Shown here: positions 15,328 through 23,876 of the stretch, piece after piece
Layout: every line of letters starts with the position of its first letter
Numbering within the stretch: position 1 is the stretch's first letter
NCBI GenBank assembly: GCA_900472575.1
Contig: UCIV01000037.1
Location: forward strand, 56,099-120,098
DNA length: 64,000 nt
Reading direction: 5' to 3'
Source: Hyphomicrobiales bacterium
GTDB lineage: Bacteria > Pseudomonadota > Alphaproteobacteria > Rhizobiales > Rhizobiaceae
Notes under the pieces: generated by a model
The model's input: the letters and a program-made list of their open reading frames with translations, nothing else
What the model was told of the DNA's origin: nothing
The model's database searches: none
Made by a program: the position numbers and the translations under genes

Positions 15328-16011
15328 TTACAGTCGTGTCTGGACGAAGCGCCCGCGACGCATCGAATAGAAGGGGACGGGATTTCCAAAAGGGACGGAA
15401 GGATCTAGTTTCAACAGGTCCTTGACGTCCTCCAGTACCGTCTGAGTGATCCGCGCGAGTTTCAGACTGGAAACCGCTGCAATGTCAAGCCATTGCAAGT
15501 CTTCAAGTTCGTCCGTATCGCCGAAATGCGACATGTCGAAGACAGTCTCTTCGCAAAACCCAAGAAAGAAGCGGGTGTCATAGCGGCGAACGGCTCCCGG
15601 CGGGGTTATCGCCCGCGCGACATAACGTAACATGTCGAGATCGGGGCCATCGGCATTGACCGGCCGTATGCCGGTTTCCTCCTGCAACTCGCGAAGCGCT
15701 GCAAGCGCGAGCGCCCTGGCGCGTGCCGGTCCCATGCGGCTGGATGTGTGGGCCAGCAGCCTCTCCATCACCAGCGGGTGGAGATCATTGTTGAAGGGCA
15801 GCGCATGGTCGCCGCGGTCGCGCCGCCCGCCGGGAAACACATAGACGTCCGGCATGAACACGTGCTTGGACGCCCGACGGCCCATCAGGATCTTTGGTTG
15901 AGCGCCGGAGCGATCAACAAGGATCAGGCACGCCGCATCCTGCGTGCGGACGCGATTAGGTCCCTCGAAACGATCATCCGGCTCCGCGACATCTGCGCCT
16001 GTCGGCTTCAT
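15328..16011 (-). CDS. NUDIX hydrolase
   Basis: The product is 227 residues with a NUDIX domain. The box is in the order G...RELQEETG (segment AALRELQEETGIRP), preceded by YVFPGGRRD, so it should hydrolyse a nucleoside diphosphate linked to another moiety. The insertion between PGG and the REXXEE helix is longer than in MutT, as in the CoA or ADP-ribose type relatives. The ATG at 16011 overlaps the stop codon of the DUF983 gene (ATGA), which decides the start; a longer frame to 16068 would overlap much more. Confidence 0.85.
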   Translation of the reverse strand: MKPTGADVAEPDDRFEGPNRVRTQDAACLILVDRSGAQPKILMGRRASKHVFMPDVYVFPGGRRDRGDHALPFNNDLHPLVMERLLAHTSSRMGPARARALALAALRELQEETGIRPVNADGPDLDMLRYVARAITPPGAVRRYDTRFFLGFCEETVFDMSHFGDTDELEDLQWLDIAAVSSLKLARITQTVLEDVKDLLKLDPSVPFGNPVPFYSMRRGRFVQTRL

Positions 16012-16442
16012 GCGGAAGGATCGCCGTGCTCCGGCTCCTTGCTGAACCCATGCATCCGGTAGGCCCATTGCAGGCCAATGACCCCGCCCTTGATAGGCTG
16101 AACCGTCGCGATTGCGGTCAGCACGGCAAGCGGTATCCAGATCGCCATGTGAACGAAGGGGGAGACGCGCCAGATCATGTCGGTCAGCAGGTAGCCCGTC
16201 ATTAGCACATGGCCGACAACGACGATGACGAGATAGGCCGGCAAGTCGTCGGCGCGTTGAGGCGTATAATCCTCACCGCAGACGGCGCAGTGATCGACCG
16301 GCTTGAGGAAGGCGCGGAACAGTCGGCCGTCGCCGCAATTCGGGCAGCGGCAGAGAAGGCCGCGTTTGATCGAGCGGCCTAGCGGACGTTCGGGCGCGCC
16401 TTTGCCGCCATATTGGATGGTCGATCCGGCGCGCTGGTCCAT
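16008..16442 (-). CDS. DUF983 family membrane protein
   Basis: The product is 144 residues. A treble-clef-like cysteine pattern (CRCPNCGDGRLFRAFL, then CAVCGEDY) is followed by two transmembrane helices (YLVIVVVGHVLMTGYLLTD and a second one near MAIWIPLAVLTAIATV). This matches the DUF983 family of unknown function. It starts 2 bases after the rnr stop and overlaps the NUDIX start, so it is part of one operon. Confidence 0.85.
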   Translation of the reverse strand: MDQRAGSTIQYGGKGAPERPLGRSIKRGLLCRCPNCGDGRLFRAFLKPVDHCAVCGEDYTPQRADDLPAYLVIVVVGHVLMTGYLLTDMIWRVSPFVHMAIWIPLAVLTAIATVQPIKGGVIGLQWAYRMHGFSKEPEHGDPSA

Positions 16443-16444
16443 TG

Positions 16445-18835
16445 TTATCTCCTGCGTCCGCGGGGAGGGCGTGTGCCCGGTTTTTTGGGTCCGCCGCCCG
16501 GCCTGTTGCGTCGACCCGCCTTGTGGAAGGATCTCATTGCCGTCGGAAGCTTCTTGCCTTCGCTCAGCATCTCGAACTGCAGCGCGCCGGCAAGCGGAAT
16601 GGCATCCTTCAGACGCACGTCCACCGTATCGCCCAGCTGGTAGCCGAGCCCCGAGCGCTCGCCCGTTAGCGCCTGATGCGCCTCGTCATAGATGTAATAG
16701 TCGTTGCCGATTGTCGAGACAGGCACGAAACCGTCTGCGCCATAGGTGGGCAGCGAGACGAACAGGCCCGCCTTGGTGACGCCGGAAATGCGGCCTTCGA
16801 ATTCCTCGCCTATACGGGTGGCAAGGTGATGTGCGATCAACCGGTTGATCGTGTCGCGCTCGGCGGCCATCGCCCGGCGCTCGAATGTCGAGATTTCGGC
16901 GGCGATATCGTCGAGCTGCGCTTCTTCCGCTGGCGTAATCCCGCCTTCGCCAAGCCCCAGCGAACCGACAAGTGCGCGGTGCACGATAAGGTCCGCGTAA
17001 CGGCGGATCGGTGAAGTGAAATGCGCGTATTTCATCAGGTTGAGGCCGAAATGCCCGATATTGTCCGGGTTGTAGACGGCTTGGCTCTGGGAGCGCAGCA
17101 CCATCTCGTTGACCATGACCTGATGCGGCGTGCCTTGCGCTTGCGAAAGGATGCCATTGAACGAGTTGGAGCGCATGTTGCCGCCCTTGGCCATGGAGAT
17201 GCCAAGCGTATTCAGAAACTCGCGCAGCGTCTCCTGCTTGGCGAGCGACGGGCCGTCATGGGCGCGGTAGATCAGCGCCTGGCGCTTCTTTTCCAGCGTT
17301 TCGGCGGCACAGACATTCGCCTGGATCATCATCTCTTCGATGAGCTTGTGCGCATCCAGGCGATCAGGCACGAAAACCCGGTCGACTGTACCGTCGGACT
17401 TCAGCAGGATCTTACGCTCCGGCATGTCGAGTTCGAGCGGCTGGCGGCGGTCGCGACCGATCTTCATGATCTTGTAGGCGGCCCAGAGCGGCTTCAGGAT
17501 TGGCTCGAGCAGCGGCCCGGTCTTGTCGTCCGGCTTGCCGTCGATGGCCGCCTGTGCCTGCTGGTAGGAGAGTTTTGCAGCACTCTTCATCATGATGCGG
17601 TGGAAGGTGTGACCCGCCTTGCGGCCTTCTTTGGAGAACACCATGCGAACGGCCATGGCTGGCCGGTCCTCGCCCTCACGCAGCGAGCAGAGATCGTTGG
17701 AAATCCGCTCCGGTAGCATCGGCACGACGCGATCGGGGAAGTAGACTGAGTTGCCGCGCTTCAGTGCTTCGCGGTCGAGCGGCGAGCCAGTGCGCACATA
17801 CCAGGAGACATCGGCGATCGCGACGGTGACGATCACGCCACCCGGATTGTCGTCAGATGTGTCCGGCTCGGCATAGACGGCGTCGTCATGGTCCTTGGCA
17901 TCGGCCGGATCGATCGTGACGAGCGGCACATCGCGCCAGTCTTCACGCTTCGACATCGAGGCCGGTTTGGCCTCTTCCGCCTCATCCATGACCTGCTTCG
18001 GGAATATGTGGGGGATACCATGCGAATAGATGGCGATCATCGAGATCGCCTTTTCCGACGCGACGGATCCGACGACCGAGAGCACACGGGCGCGCGGCAG
18101 GCCGAAACGACCGGAACGTACGGTTTCGCTCTCGACCAGATCGCCATGCTTGGCATCGCCCAGACTATCGGGCTCGATCAACATTTCCTCGCCGCGCCGG
18201 TCTGTCGGCAGGAGGCGGATCTCGCCATCGGCGAGTTTGTGCACGACGCCGAGCGTGGCGCCGCGACGTTTGTCGATCACCTTGATGACGCGTGCCGTAT
18301 AGGCGGGACCGGTGCGATCCTTGTTCGGGAAGATCTTTGCGAGAATTCGGTCGTTGAGGCCGGCGGCAGGCGCCTTACCCTTGCCGCGTTGTTCCGACGA
18401 CTGACGGATCAGCACGGCCGGTGCCGCACCCTGGTCTTCCGGCCATTCCGCCGGACGGCCGATCAATTCTCCATCCTTGTCGCGGGTGGTGATGTCGAGA
18501 ACCGTGACCGGGGGCAGGGCGCCGGGACGCGACAGGGATTTGCGGCTCTTGTTGACCAGACCCTCGTCTTCCAGCTGGCGAAGCAGGTCCTTCAACTCGA
18601 CGCGCATTTCTCCCTTCAGCCCGAAAGCCTTGGCAATCTCGCGCTTGGAGGCCTTGTCCGGATTGTCGGAGATGAATTCGAGCAGGACTTCGCGCGGCGG
18701 GATGGCGCCCTGGATGATCGCAGGTTTTCCCTTGGAGCCGGTCGCCCCCGAACCAGAGGTCATGCCGCGTTCGGCTCTCTCCGCCCGCTTTCGCTGCCGG
18801 TGCGATCTGATGTCGTCGTCCTGCTCTTCGCTCAC
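16445..18835 (-). CDS. rnr: Ribonuclease R
   Basis: This 3'-to-5' exoribonuclease digests structured RNA, 796 residues. After an N-terminal winged-helix region (PPREVLLEFISDNPDKASKREIAKAFGL) come cold-shock-type OB folds, the RNB catalytic domain with the acidic cluster TIDPADAKDHDDAVYAE, and a C-terminal S1 domain ending in a basic glycine-rich tail. The start is a GTG at 18835 that overlaps the topA TGA (GTGA), a coupled pair. Confidence 0.95.
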   Translation of the reverse strand: MSEEQDDDIRSHRQRKRAERAERGMTSGSGATGSKGKPAIIQGAIPPREVLLEFISDNPDKASKREIAKAFGLKGEMRVELKDLLRQLEDEGLVNKSRKSLSRPGALPPVTVLDITTRDKDGELIGRPAEWPEDQGAAPAVLIRQSSEQRGKGKAPAAGLNDRILAKIFPNKDRTGPAYTARVIKVIDKRRGATLGVVHKLADGEIRLLPTDRRGEEMLIEPDSLGDAKHGDLVESETVRSGRFGLPRARVLSVVGSVASEKAISMIAIYSHGIPHIFPKQVMDEAEEAKPASMSKREDWRDVPLVTIDPADAKDHDDAVYAEPDTSDDNPGGVIVTVAIADVSWYVRTGSPLDREALKRGNSVYFPDRVVPMLPERISNDLCSLREGEDRPAMAVRMVFSKEGRKAGHTFHRIMMKSAAKLSYQQAQAAIDGKPDDKTGPLLEPILKPLWAAYKIMKIGRDRRQPLELDMPERKILLKSDGTVDRVFVPDRLDAHKLIEEMMIQANVCAAETLEKKRQALIYRAHDGPSLAKQETLREFLNTLGISMAKGGNMRSNSFNGILSQAQGTPHQVMVNEMVLRSQSQAVYNPDNIGHFGLNLMKYAHFTSPIRRYADLIVHRALVGSLGLGEGGITPAEEAQLDDIAAEISTFERRAMAAERDTINRLIAHHLATRIGEEFEGRISGVTKAGLFVSLPTYGADGFVPVSTIGNDYYIYDEAHQALTGERSGLGYQLGDTVDVRLKDAIPLAGALQFEMLSEGKKLPTAMRSFHKAGRRNRPGGGPKKPGTRPPRGRRR

Positions 18836-21498
18836 GTATCCGTCTTCTTTGTTTTCGCGGCAGTCTTCTTCGCCGGCGCCTTCTTGGCCGCCGCCTTCTT
18901 CGGTGCCGCCTTCTTGGTCTCGCCGTCAGCCTTGGCAGCAGCCTTCTTCGGCTTTGCCTTGGCCTTTCCGGAAGAGGCCTTGCCACCCTTTTCGATGATC
19001 AGCGCCATGGCCTGTTCCATCGTCACCGACTGCGGGTCCATGCCCTTCGGCAGGGTAGCATTGACCTTGCCCCAGTTGACATAAGGCCCGTATTTGCCGT
19101 CACGCACGGTCACTGCGCCGCCATCCGGATGATCGCCGAGTTCCTTCAGTGCTGCCGGCGTGCCGCGGCCGCGCCCGCCCGGACCCTTGGCTGCCTTTTC
19201 GGCCAGCACGGTGACAGCGCGGTTCAGGCCGATCGAAAATACGTCCTCGATGCTTTCCAGGTTGGCATAGGTGCCATCATGCAGCAGGAACGGCCCGTAG
19301 CGGCCGAGGCCCGCCGAGATCATCTTGCCGGTTTCCGGGTTCTGACCCACGTCGCGCGGCAGGTTGATCAGCGCCAGCGCCTTTTCATGGTCGATGTCTT
19401 CCGGCCTCCAGCCCTTCGGCAGCGAGGAGCGCTTGGCTTCTTTGCCTTCGCCGCGCTGGATGTAAGGCCCGAAACGGCCCGAGCGCAGTGTCAGTTCTTC
19501 GCCGGTATGCGGATCTGCCCCGAGCGCCTTGGGTTCGTTGAGGCCGGATGCTTCAGCTTCATTGCCGTCAGACGAAAGCTGACGGGTGAAATTGCATTCG
19601 GGATAGTTCGAGCAGCCGACGAAAGCGCCGTATTTTCCAAGCTTGAGCGACAGGTTGCCGGTGCCGCAGACTTGGCAGATACGCGGGTCGGAGCCGTCCT
19701 CGCGCTTCGGGAAGACCAGCGGAGCCAGTGCCTCGTTCAGCGCGTCGAGCACGTTGGTGACGCGCAGCTCCTTGGTATCTTCGATCTGGGCGAAGAAATC
19801 CTGCCAGAAATCGCGCAGGACCTGTTTCCAGTCGAGCTCGCCGGCGGAGATCCTGTCGAGCTTCTCTTCCAGATCGGCAGTGAAATCGTATTCCACATAC
19901 TTGGTGAAGAAGTTCTCGAGGAAGGCCGTGACGAGACGACCCTTGGAATGCGGGATCAGCTTGCGCTTTTCTGTCACCACATATTCGCGGTCGGACAGCG
20001 TCTTAAGCGTCGCGGCATAGGTGGACGGGCGGCCGATGCCGAGCTCTTCCATCTTCTTGATCAGCGAAGCTTCCGAATAACGCGGCGGCGGCTCGGTGAA
20101 GTGCTGGCTGGAATTGATCTTCTGCTTGGCGAGATTTTCGCGCGCATTGATCTCCGGCAGGCGACCATCCTCGTCGTCATCCTCCGACTTTTCGTCTTCG
20201 TCGCGACGATCCATGTAGGCGCTCAAGAAGCCGTCGAAACGGACGACCGAGCCGACGGCGCGAAGGCCGGCTTTGTCCGCGCCGTTCGAGGCGAGGATTT
20301 CGACCGTCGTGCGTTCCATCTCGGCGGACGCCATCTGGCTGGCGATGCCGCGCTTCCAGATCAGTTCGTAAAGACGCGCCTGATCGGCATCGAGGAATTT
20401 CCTCACCTGATCCGGCGTGCGGTTGAAGTCGGTCGGGCGGATTGCTTCGTGCGCTTCCTGGGCGTTCTTTGCCTTGGTGGAATAGAAACGCGGCTTTTCC
20501 GGCAGATAGCGGTTGCCGAACTGATCGACGATGGCCGCGCGGGCTGCATCGATCGCTTCGGGCGCCATCTGCACGCCGTCGGTACGCATATAGGTAATGA
20601 GACCGACCGTCTCGCCGCCGATATCGATGCCTTCATAAAGCTTCTGCGCCACCTGCATGGTACGCGATGCGTTGAAGCCGATATTCGACGAAGCTGCCTG
20701 CTGCAGGCTCGAAGTGGTGAAAGGCGGGCCGGGATTGCGCTTGACCGGCTTCGCCTCGACGCTGTCGACCACAAAGCTTGCGCCTTCGAGCAGGGCCTTC
20801 AGCCGGTTGGCATCATCGCCCGTCTTGACTGCGCGCGGTGCCAGGCGCTTGCCATCGGCAGACACAAGCTTGGCCTCGAACTCATCGCCGCGCGGTGTCT
20901 TCAAGAGAGCCGAGAGGTTCCAGTATTCTTCCGAAACGAAACGCTCGATCTCGTTTTCGCGATCGCAGACAAGGCGCAGCGCCACCGACTGCACACGGCC
21001 GGCAGAGCGAGCGCCCGGCAGCTTGCGCCACAGGACCGGCGACAGGTTGAAGCCGACGAGATAGTCGAGTGCACGGCGGGCCAGATAGGCGTCGACCAGC
21101 GGCACGTCGATATCGCGCGGAGCGGCCATCGCATCGAGCACGGCCTTTTTGGTGATGGCGTTGAAGACGACACGCTTTACCGGCTTGTCGCCGAGCACCT
21201 TCTTCTTCTTCAGGAGATCGAGAACGTGCCAGGAAATGGCTTCACCTTCGCGATCCGGGTCGGTCGCGAGAAAAAGGCCGTCGGAGCCTTTTACGGCATC
21301 GGCGATGTCCTTCATGCGTTTCTGCGACGCGCTGTCGACCTCCCAGGACATTTCGAAATCCTGATCGGGAAGCACGGAGCCGTCTTTCGCGGGAAGATCG
21401 CGGACGTGGCCAAAGGATGCGAGAACCTTATAACCCGAGCCCAGATACTTATTGATCGTCTTGGCTTTGGCGGGAGATTCTACAACGACAACATTCAT
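18832..21498 (-). CDS. topA: DNA topoisomerase I
   Basis: This type IA topoisomerase relaxes negative supercoils. From the ATG at 21498 it has 888 residues: a TOPRIM domain (VVVESPAKAKTINKYLG; LATDPDREGEAISWH), the catalytic tyrosine in GLITYMRTDGVQM (about residue 310), and a C-terminal zinc-finger/TopA-repeat region (CQVCGTGNLSLKLGKYGAFVGC) that ends in a Lys/Ala-rich histone-like tail of about 60 residues. The tail is typical of rhizobial TopA. A longer frame to 21537 has no signal; the family start MNVVVVESPAK decides. The large open frame opposite is a mirror of the gene. Confidence 0.96.
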   Translation of the reverse strand: MNVVVVESPAKAKTINKYLGSGYKVLASFGHVRDLPAKDGSVLPDQDFEMSWEVDSASQKRMKDIADAVKGSDGLFLATDPDREGEAISWHVLDLLKKKKVLGDKPVKRVVFNAITKKAVLDAMAAPRDIDVPLVDAYLARRALDYLVGFNLSPVLWRKLPGARSAGRVQSVALRLVCDRENEIERFVSEEYWNLSALLKTPRGDEFEAKLVSADGKRLAPRAVKTGDDANRLKALLEGASFVVDSVEAKPVKRNPGPPFTTSSLQQAASSNIGFNASRTMQVAQKLYEGIDIGGETVGLITYMRTDGVQMAPEAIDAARAAIVDQFGNRYLPEKPRFYSTKAKNAQEAHEAIRPTDFNRTPDQVRKFLDADQARLYELIWKRGIASQMASAEMERTTVEILASNGADKAGLRAVGSVVRFDGFLSAYMDRRDEDEKSEDDDEDGRLPEINARENLAKQKINSSQHFTEPPPRYSEASLIKKMEELGIGRPSTYAATLKTLSDREYVVTEKRKLIPHSKGRLVTAFLENFFTKYVEYDFTADLEEKLDRISAGELDWKQVLRDFWQDFFAQIEDTKELRVTNVLDALNEALAPLVFPKREDGSDPRICQVCGTGNLSLKLGKYGAFVGCSNYPECNFTRQLSSDGNEAEASGLNEPKALGADPHTGEELTLRSGRFGPYIQRGEGKEAKRSSLPKGWRPEDIDHEKALALINLPRDVGQNPETGKMISAGLGRYGPFLLHDGTYANLESIEDVFSIGLNRAVTVLAEKAAKGPGGRGRGTPAALKELGDHPDGGAVTVRDGKYGPYVNWGKVNATLPKGMDPQSVTMEQAMALIIEKGGKASSGKAKAKPKKAAAKADGETKKAAPKKAAAKKAPAKKTAAKTKKTDT

Positions 21499-21735
21499 TT
21501 TCGGTTCTCTGTAATAGAGCAGGGCCCGGCACCGCATTCGGTCCAGGCGGAGATTTGCTTCCCGACATGGAGGGCGTTTGTCCCGCGGTCAAGGGCTTAA
21601 GTGAAATTAGCACATTTCGAAGGATGCAATCGGTGGATGCTTTAATCGGACTTGCAATCATGAATATTTCAAATAAAGTCCATAAAGTTTCTTGTAGTGA
21701 ATAAAAATTCACTGAAAATTCTGGTGGGGTGGGGC

Positions 21736-21963
21736 ATGTCGATTCACATGGGTGGGCTCCGCGAGGGGCATTCTGTCGATAACGTTGCATATATATGCCA
21801 GATGCTTGGCGAGCTGCGGCAGGTCGCTTTCTCCGAAGGGGCAGACATGCTCTGCTATCTCATCGAGATGGCCTATGTCGAAGCCGGTGATATCAAGTCT
21901 GGCCGCCGGCCGCGCTCAGCCGGGAAGCGCGATGGAAACGGATCCTCCGGGATGGCGGTATAG
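21736..21963 (+). CDS. Small conserved hypothetical protein (75 aa) opposite the dprA end
   Basis: A rightward frame of 75 residues with a GGTGGGG ribosome-binding site just before the ATG. The middle (ICQMLGELRQVAFSEGADM, then LCYLIEMAYVEAGDI) is a regular amphipathic helix pair with sensible codon use, and I recall very similar small rhizobial proteins of unknown function. The last 48 bases overlap the end of dprA on the other strand. Upstream of it, 21499-21735 serves as the divergent promoter region for topA and this gene; it is A/T-rich around 21650-21710. Confidence 0.55.
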   Translation: MSIHMGGLREGHSVDNVAYICQMLGELRQVAFSEGADMLCYLIEMAYVEAGDIKSGRRPRSAGKRDGNGSSGMAV

Positions 21964-23061
21964 ACGTCCGGCCAGATCGAGTTCTAGCAGTACGAGATAG
22001 ACGGACGACGTGGGAAGGCCCGTGTGGCGGATGATGTCATCTATTTCAGCAGGTGTGGGGCCGAGGGCTGATATGATCGCATACCGGTCATCGTCATCCG
22101 GCGGCACGATGGCGCCTGTCGGCGCATCCGGCTCCTCGATCATAGGCGGCTCGAAAAGATCGAGTTGCGATAACGGGGCGAGAGCTTCCAGCACATCTTC
22201 CGGTCCGGTGGTCACAACCGCACCCTGCTTCAGCAGGGCGTTGGTTCCGTGGCAGCGCGGATCGAGCGGGGAGCCGGGCACGGCAAACACGATCCGGCCA
22301 AAATCACCCGCCATCCGGGCGGTAATCAGCGATCCGGATTTTTCCGCCGCCTCGACCACGACGACGCCAAGCGAAATGCCGGCGATCAGCCGGTTACGGC
22401 GAGGAAAATCCCGTGCTCTCGGCTCCCAGCCGAACGGCATTTCGCTGATCGCGAGACCTCCACCTTTGGTGATCTCATCGAGAAGCCCGAGATTTTCGGG
22501 CGGATAGGGACGGTCAAGCCCGCCCGCAAGCACTGCGATCGTGCCGGTCTCGACGCTGGCCCGGTGTGCGGCGGTATCGATCCCGCGCGCCAGCCCCGAA
22601 GTGATGACATAACCATTCTGGCCGCAGCGCCTGGCGATCATCGCCGCAAATTTGGCGCCGACGACCGAAGCGTTGCGCGAGCCGACGATGCCGACAGACG
22701 GACGTGTGGCGCTTGTCAGGTCGCCCTTGATGGCGACGAGCGGTGGAGCGCCATCTATATGCCTGAGCGCGGGCGGATAATCCGGCTCTCCGATGCCGAC
22801 AAAGCAAGCCCCATGTCTGCTGGCGACTTCAAGCTCCCGCTCGGCATCCTCGATGCTGGAAATACGTAACGAGCGCGTGGCGCCGCCTCGCCGAGAAAGT
22901 TCCGGCAGCATGGCGAGTGCATTTTCCGCAGAGCCGCAATGGTTGATCAATTGCCGGAAAGTGGCCGGGCCGACATTGTCTGAGCGGATCAGCCTCAGCC
23001 AGGCGATCCTCTGCTTCTCGGTCAGCGCAATTCCCGATCTCCGTGCGCTGCCATCAGGCAT
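21916..23061 (-). CDS. dprA: DNA-processing protein DprA
   Basis: DprA binds single-stranded DNA and loads RecA during uptake of DNA. The product has 381 residues: a SAM-like N-terminal part (IAWLRLIRSDNVGPATFRQLI), the Rossmann-type core (VGIVGSRNASVVGAKFA; TSGLARGIDTAAH; LAGGLDRPYPPENLGL) and a winged-helix C-terminus. The ATG at 23061 has AGAGGCGATTC in front of it. In related genomes plsY precedes dprA directly; here a decayed plsY fragment remains in that place and the pectin cassette has come between. Confidence 0.93.
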   Translation of the reverse strand: MPDGSARRSGIALTEKQRIAWLRLIRSDNVGPATFRQLINHCGSAENALAMLPELSRRGGATRSLRISSIEDAERELEVASRHGACFVGIGEPDYPPALRHIDGAPPLVAIKGDLTSATRPSVGIVGSRNASVVGAKFAAMIARRCGQNGYVITSGLARGIDTAAHRASVETGTIAVLAGGLDRPYPPENLGLLDEITKGGGLAISEMPFGWEPRARDFPRRNRLIAGISLGVVVVEAAEKSGSLITARMAGDFGRIVFAVPGSPLDPRCHGTNALLKQGAVVTTGPEDVLEALAPLSQLDLFEPPMIEEPDAPTGAIVPPDDDDRYAIISALGPTPAEIDDIIRHTGLPTSSVYLVLLELDLAGRLYRHPGGSVSIALPG

Positions 23062-23091
23062 GAATCGCCTCTTCGGGCAGATTGCCCGTTT

Positions 23092-23222
23092 GAGCCGATC
23101 TTGCTTTCGGTGCCGGCGATCAACCGCTCGATATTGGTGTTGTGCTTCACCCAGAAAATTACGGTCATGATTGTCGTACGGTTGCAATCTTGACGACACG
23201 TATGAACCACGACGCAACCGGA
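23092..23222 (-). pseudogene. Remnant of plsY 3' end (direct repeat of 26825-26957)
   Basis: The minus strand encodes MTVIFWVKHNTNIERLIAG and then TESKIGSNG, matching the C-terminus of the intact PlsY at 26815 (VISWVKHKTNIERLIAGTES). DNA identity is about 90 percent over the first 79 bases. One base has been lost near 23172, shifting the frame before it; the upstream piece continues in another frame (PVASWFIRVVKIATV against PVVLWFIQEPKIAAV). The stop codon is also lost. Nothing beyond about 23222 matches plsY. This is the scar of an insertion that separated plsY from dprA. Confidence 0.82.
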
Positions 23223-23876
23223 AAGGCAAGGGCGGAAAACGGAGCCATGCGCTGTGAGCGCGTGCGGGGCCTGGTGACGGCGAGTGAGGCAGCAGCAGCG
23301 AGCGCTGTCTGAAATGACGCGGGCGATTTTCCGCAGGCGCAATCGGCTTTCATGTTGTCGGACGGCCGGCTTTGATCCGCCTTTTTCGTTTTCTTTACAG
23401 GATAGCCAAGCAGCCGGATTTGATGGCGGAAAATTTAAGGTACTGGCCGGGTCCAAAAATTAAAACAGAACGACAGGGAGCGGAAACTATCAGGAGGATA
23501 GGGAGGACAATCTTTACATCACAGTTACGGCAGGCCGCGAAAGGCGTTTGAGACGCGCCGTATTTCGTGCCGCTGTCGCAAGCGATTTCGCGCAAGACTA
23601 CGCGCGGCAATTGGGACGATGAAAGCGCTATCGGCTGCCCGTCATTTTTGATGGTAGCGCGCCATTCCGTCTTCACGCCCGGACAAAACCGGCTGCTCGC
23701 GCATACGGTTTGTTCTGATCCAGACGACCAGCTTTCGCTCTCCGCTGCCGAATGGCGGCGGCGTGATCTGCTGCGCCATTGCCTTCATCGAATAACGAAT
23801 TCCCGACCGTATTGTGGTGAGAGACACAATGCGATGGGCTTCCTTTTTTCTCTGAAAACAGAAAAGACCCACGAAA
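23223..23876. other. Intergenic region before the pectin cassette
   Basis: About 650 bases without a supported gene. Weak open frames on both strands have no ribosome-binding site and no recognisable motif. It should contain the promoter of the transporter gene at 23877 and, at the left edge, one junction of the insertion. No regulator gene is present next to the cassette, so control must come from elsewhere. Confidence 0.5.

Noticed and set aside
17888..19084. Rightward open frame opposite rnr and the end of topA
   Set aside because: Shadow frame; its Ala/Phe-rich tail is the antisense of the Lys/Ala tail of TopA.
19129..21600. Rightward 823-codon open frame opposite topA
   Set aside because: Antisense shadow of topA: composition is the reverse of the topA codons and no family is recognisable. 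topA has all its motifs.
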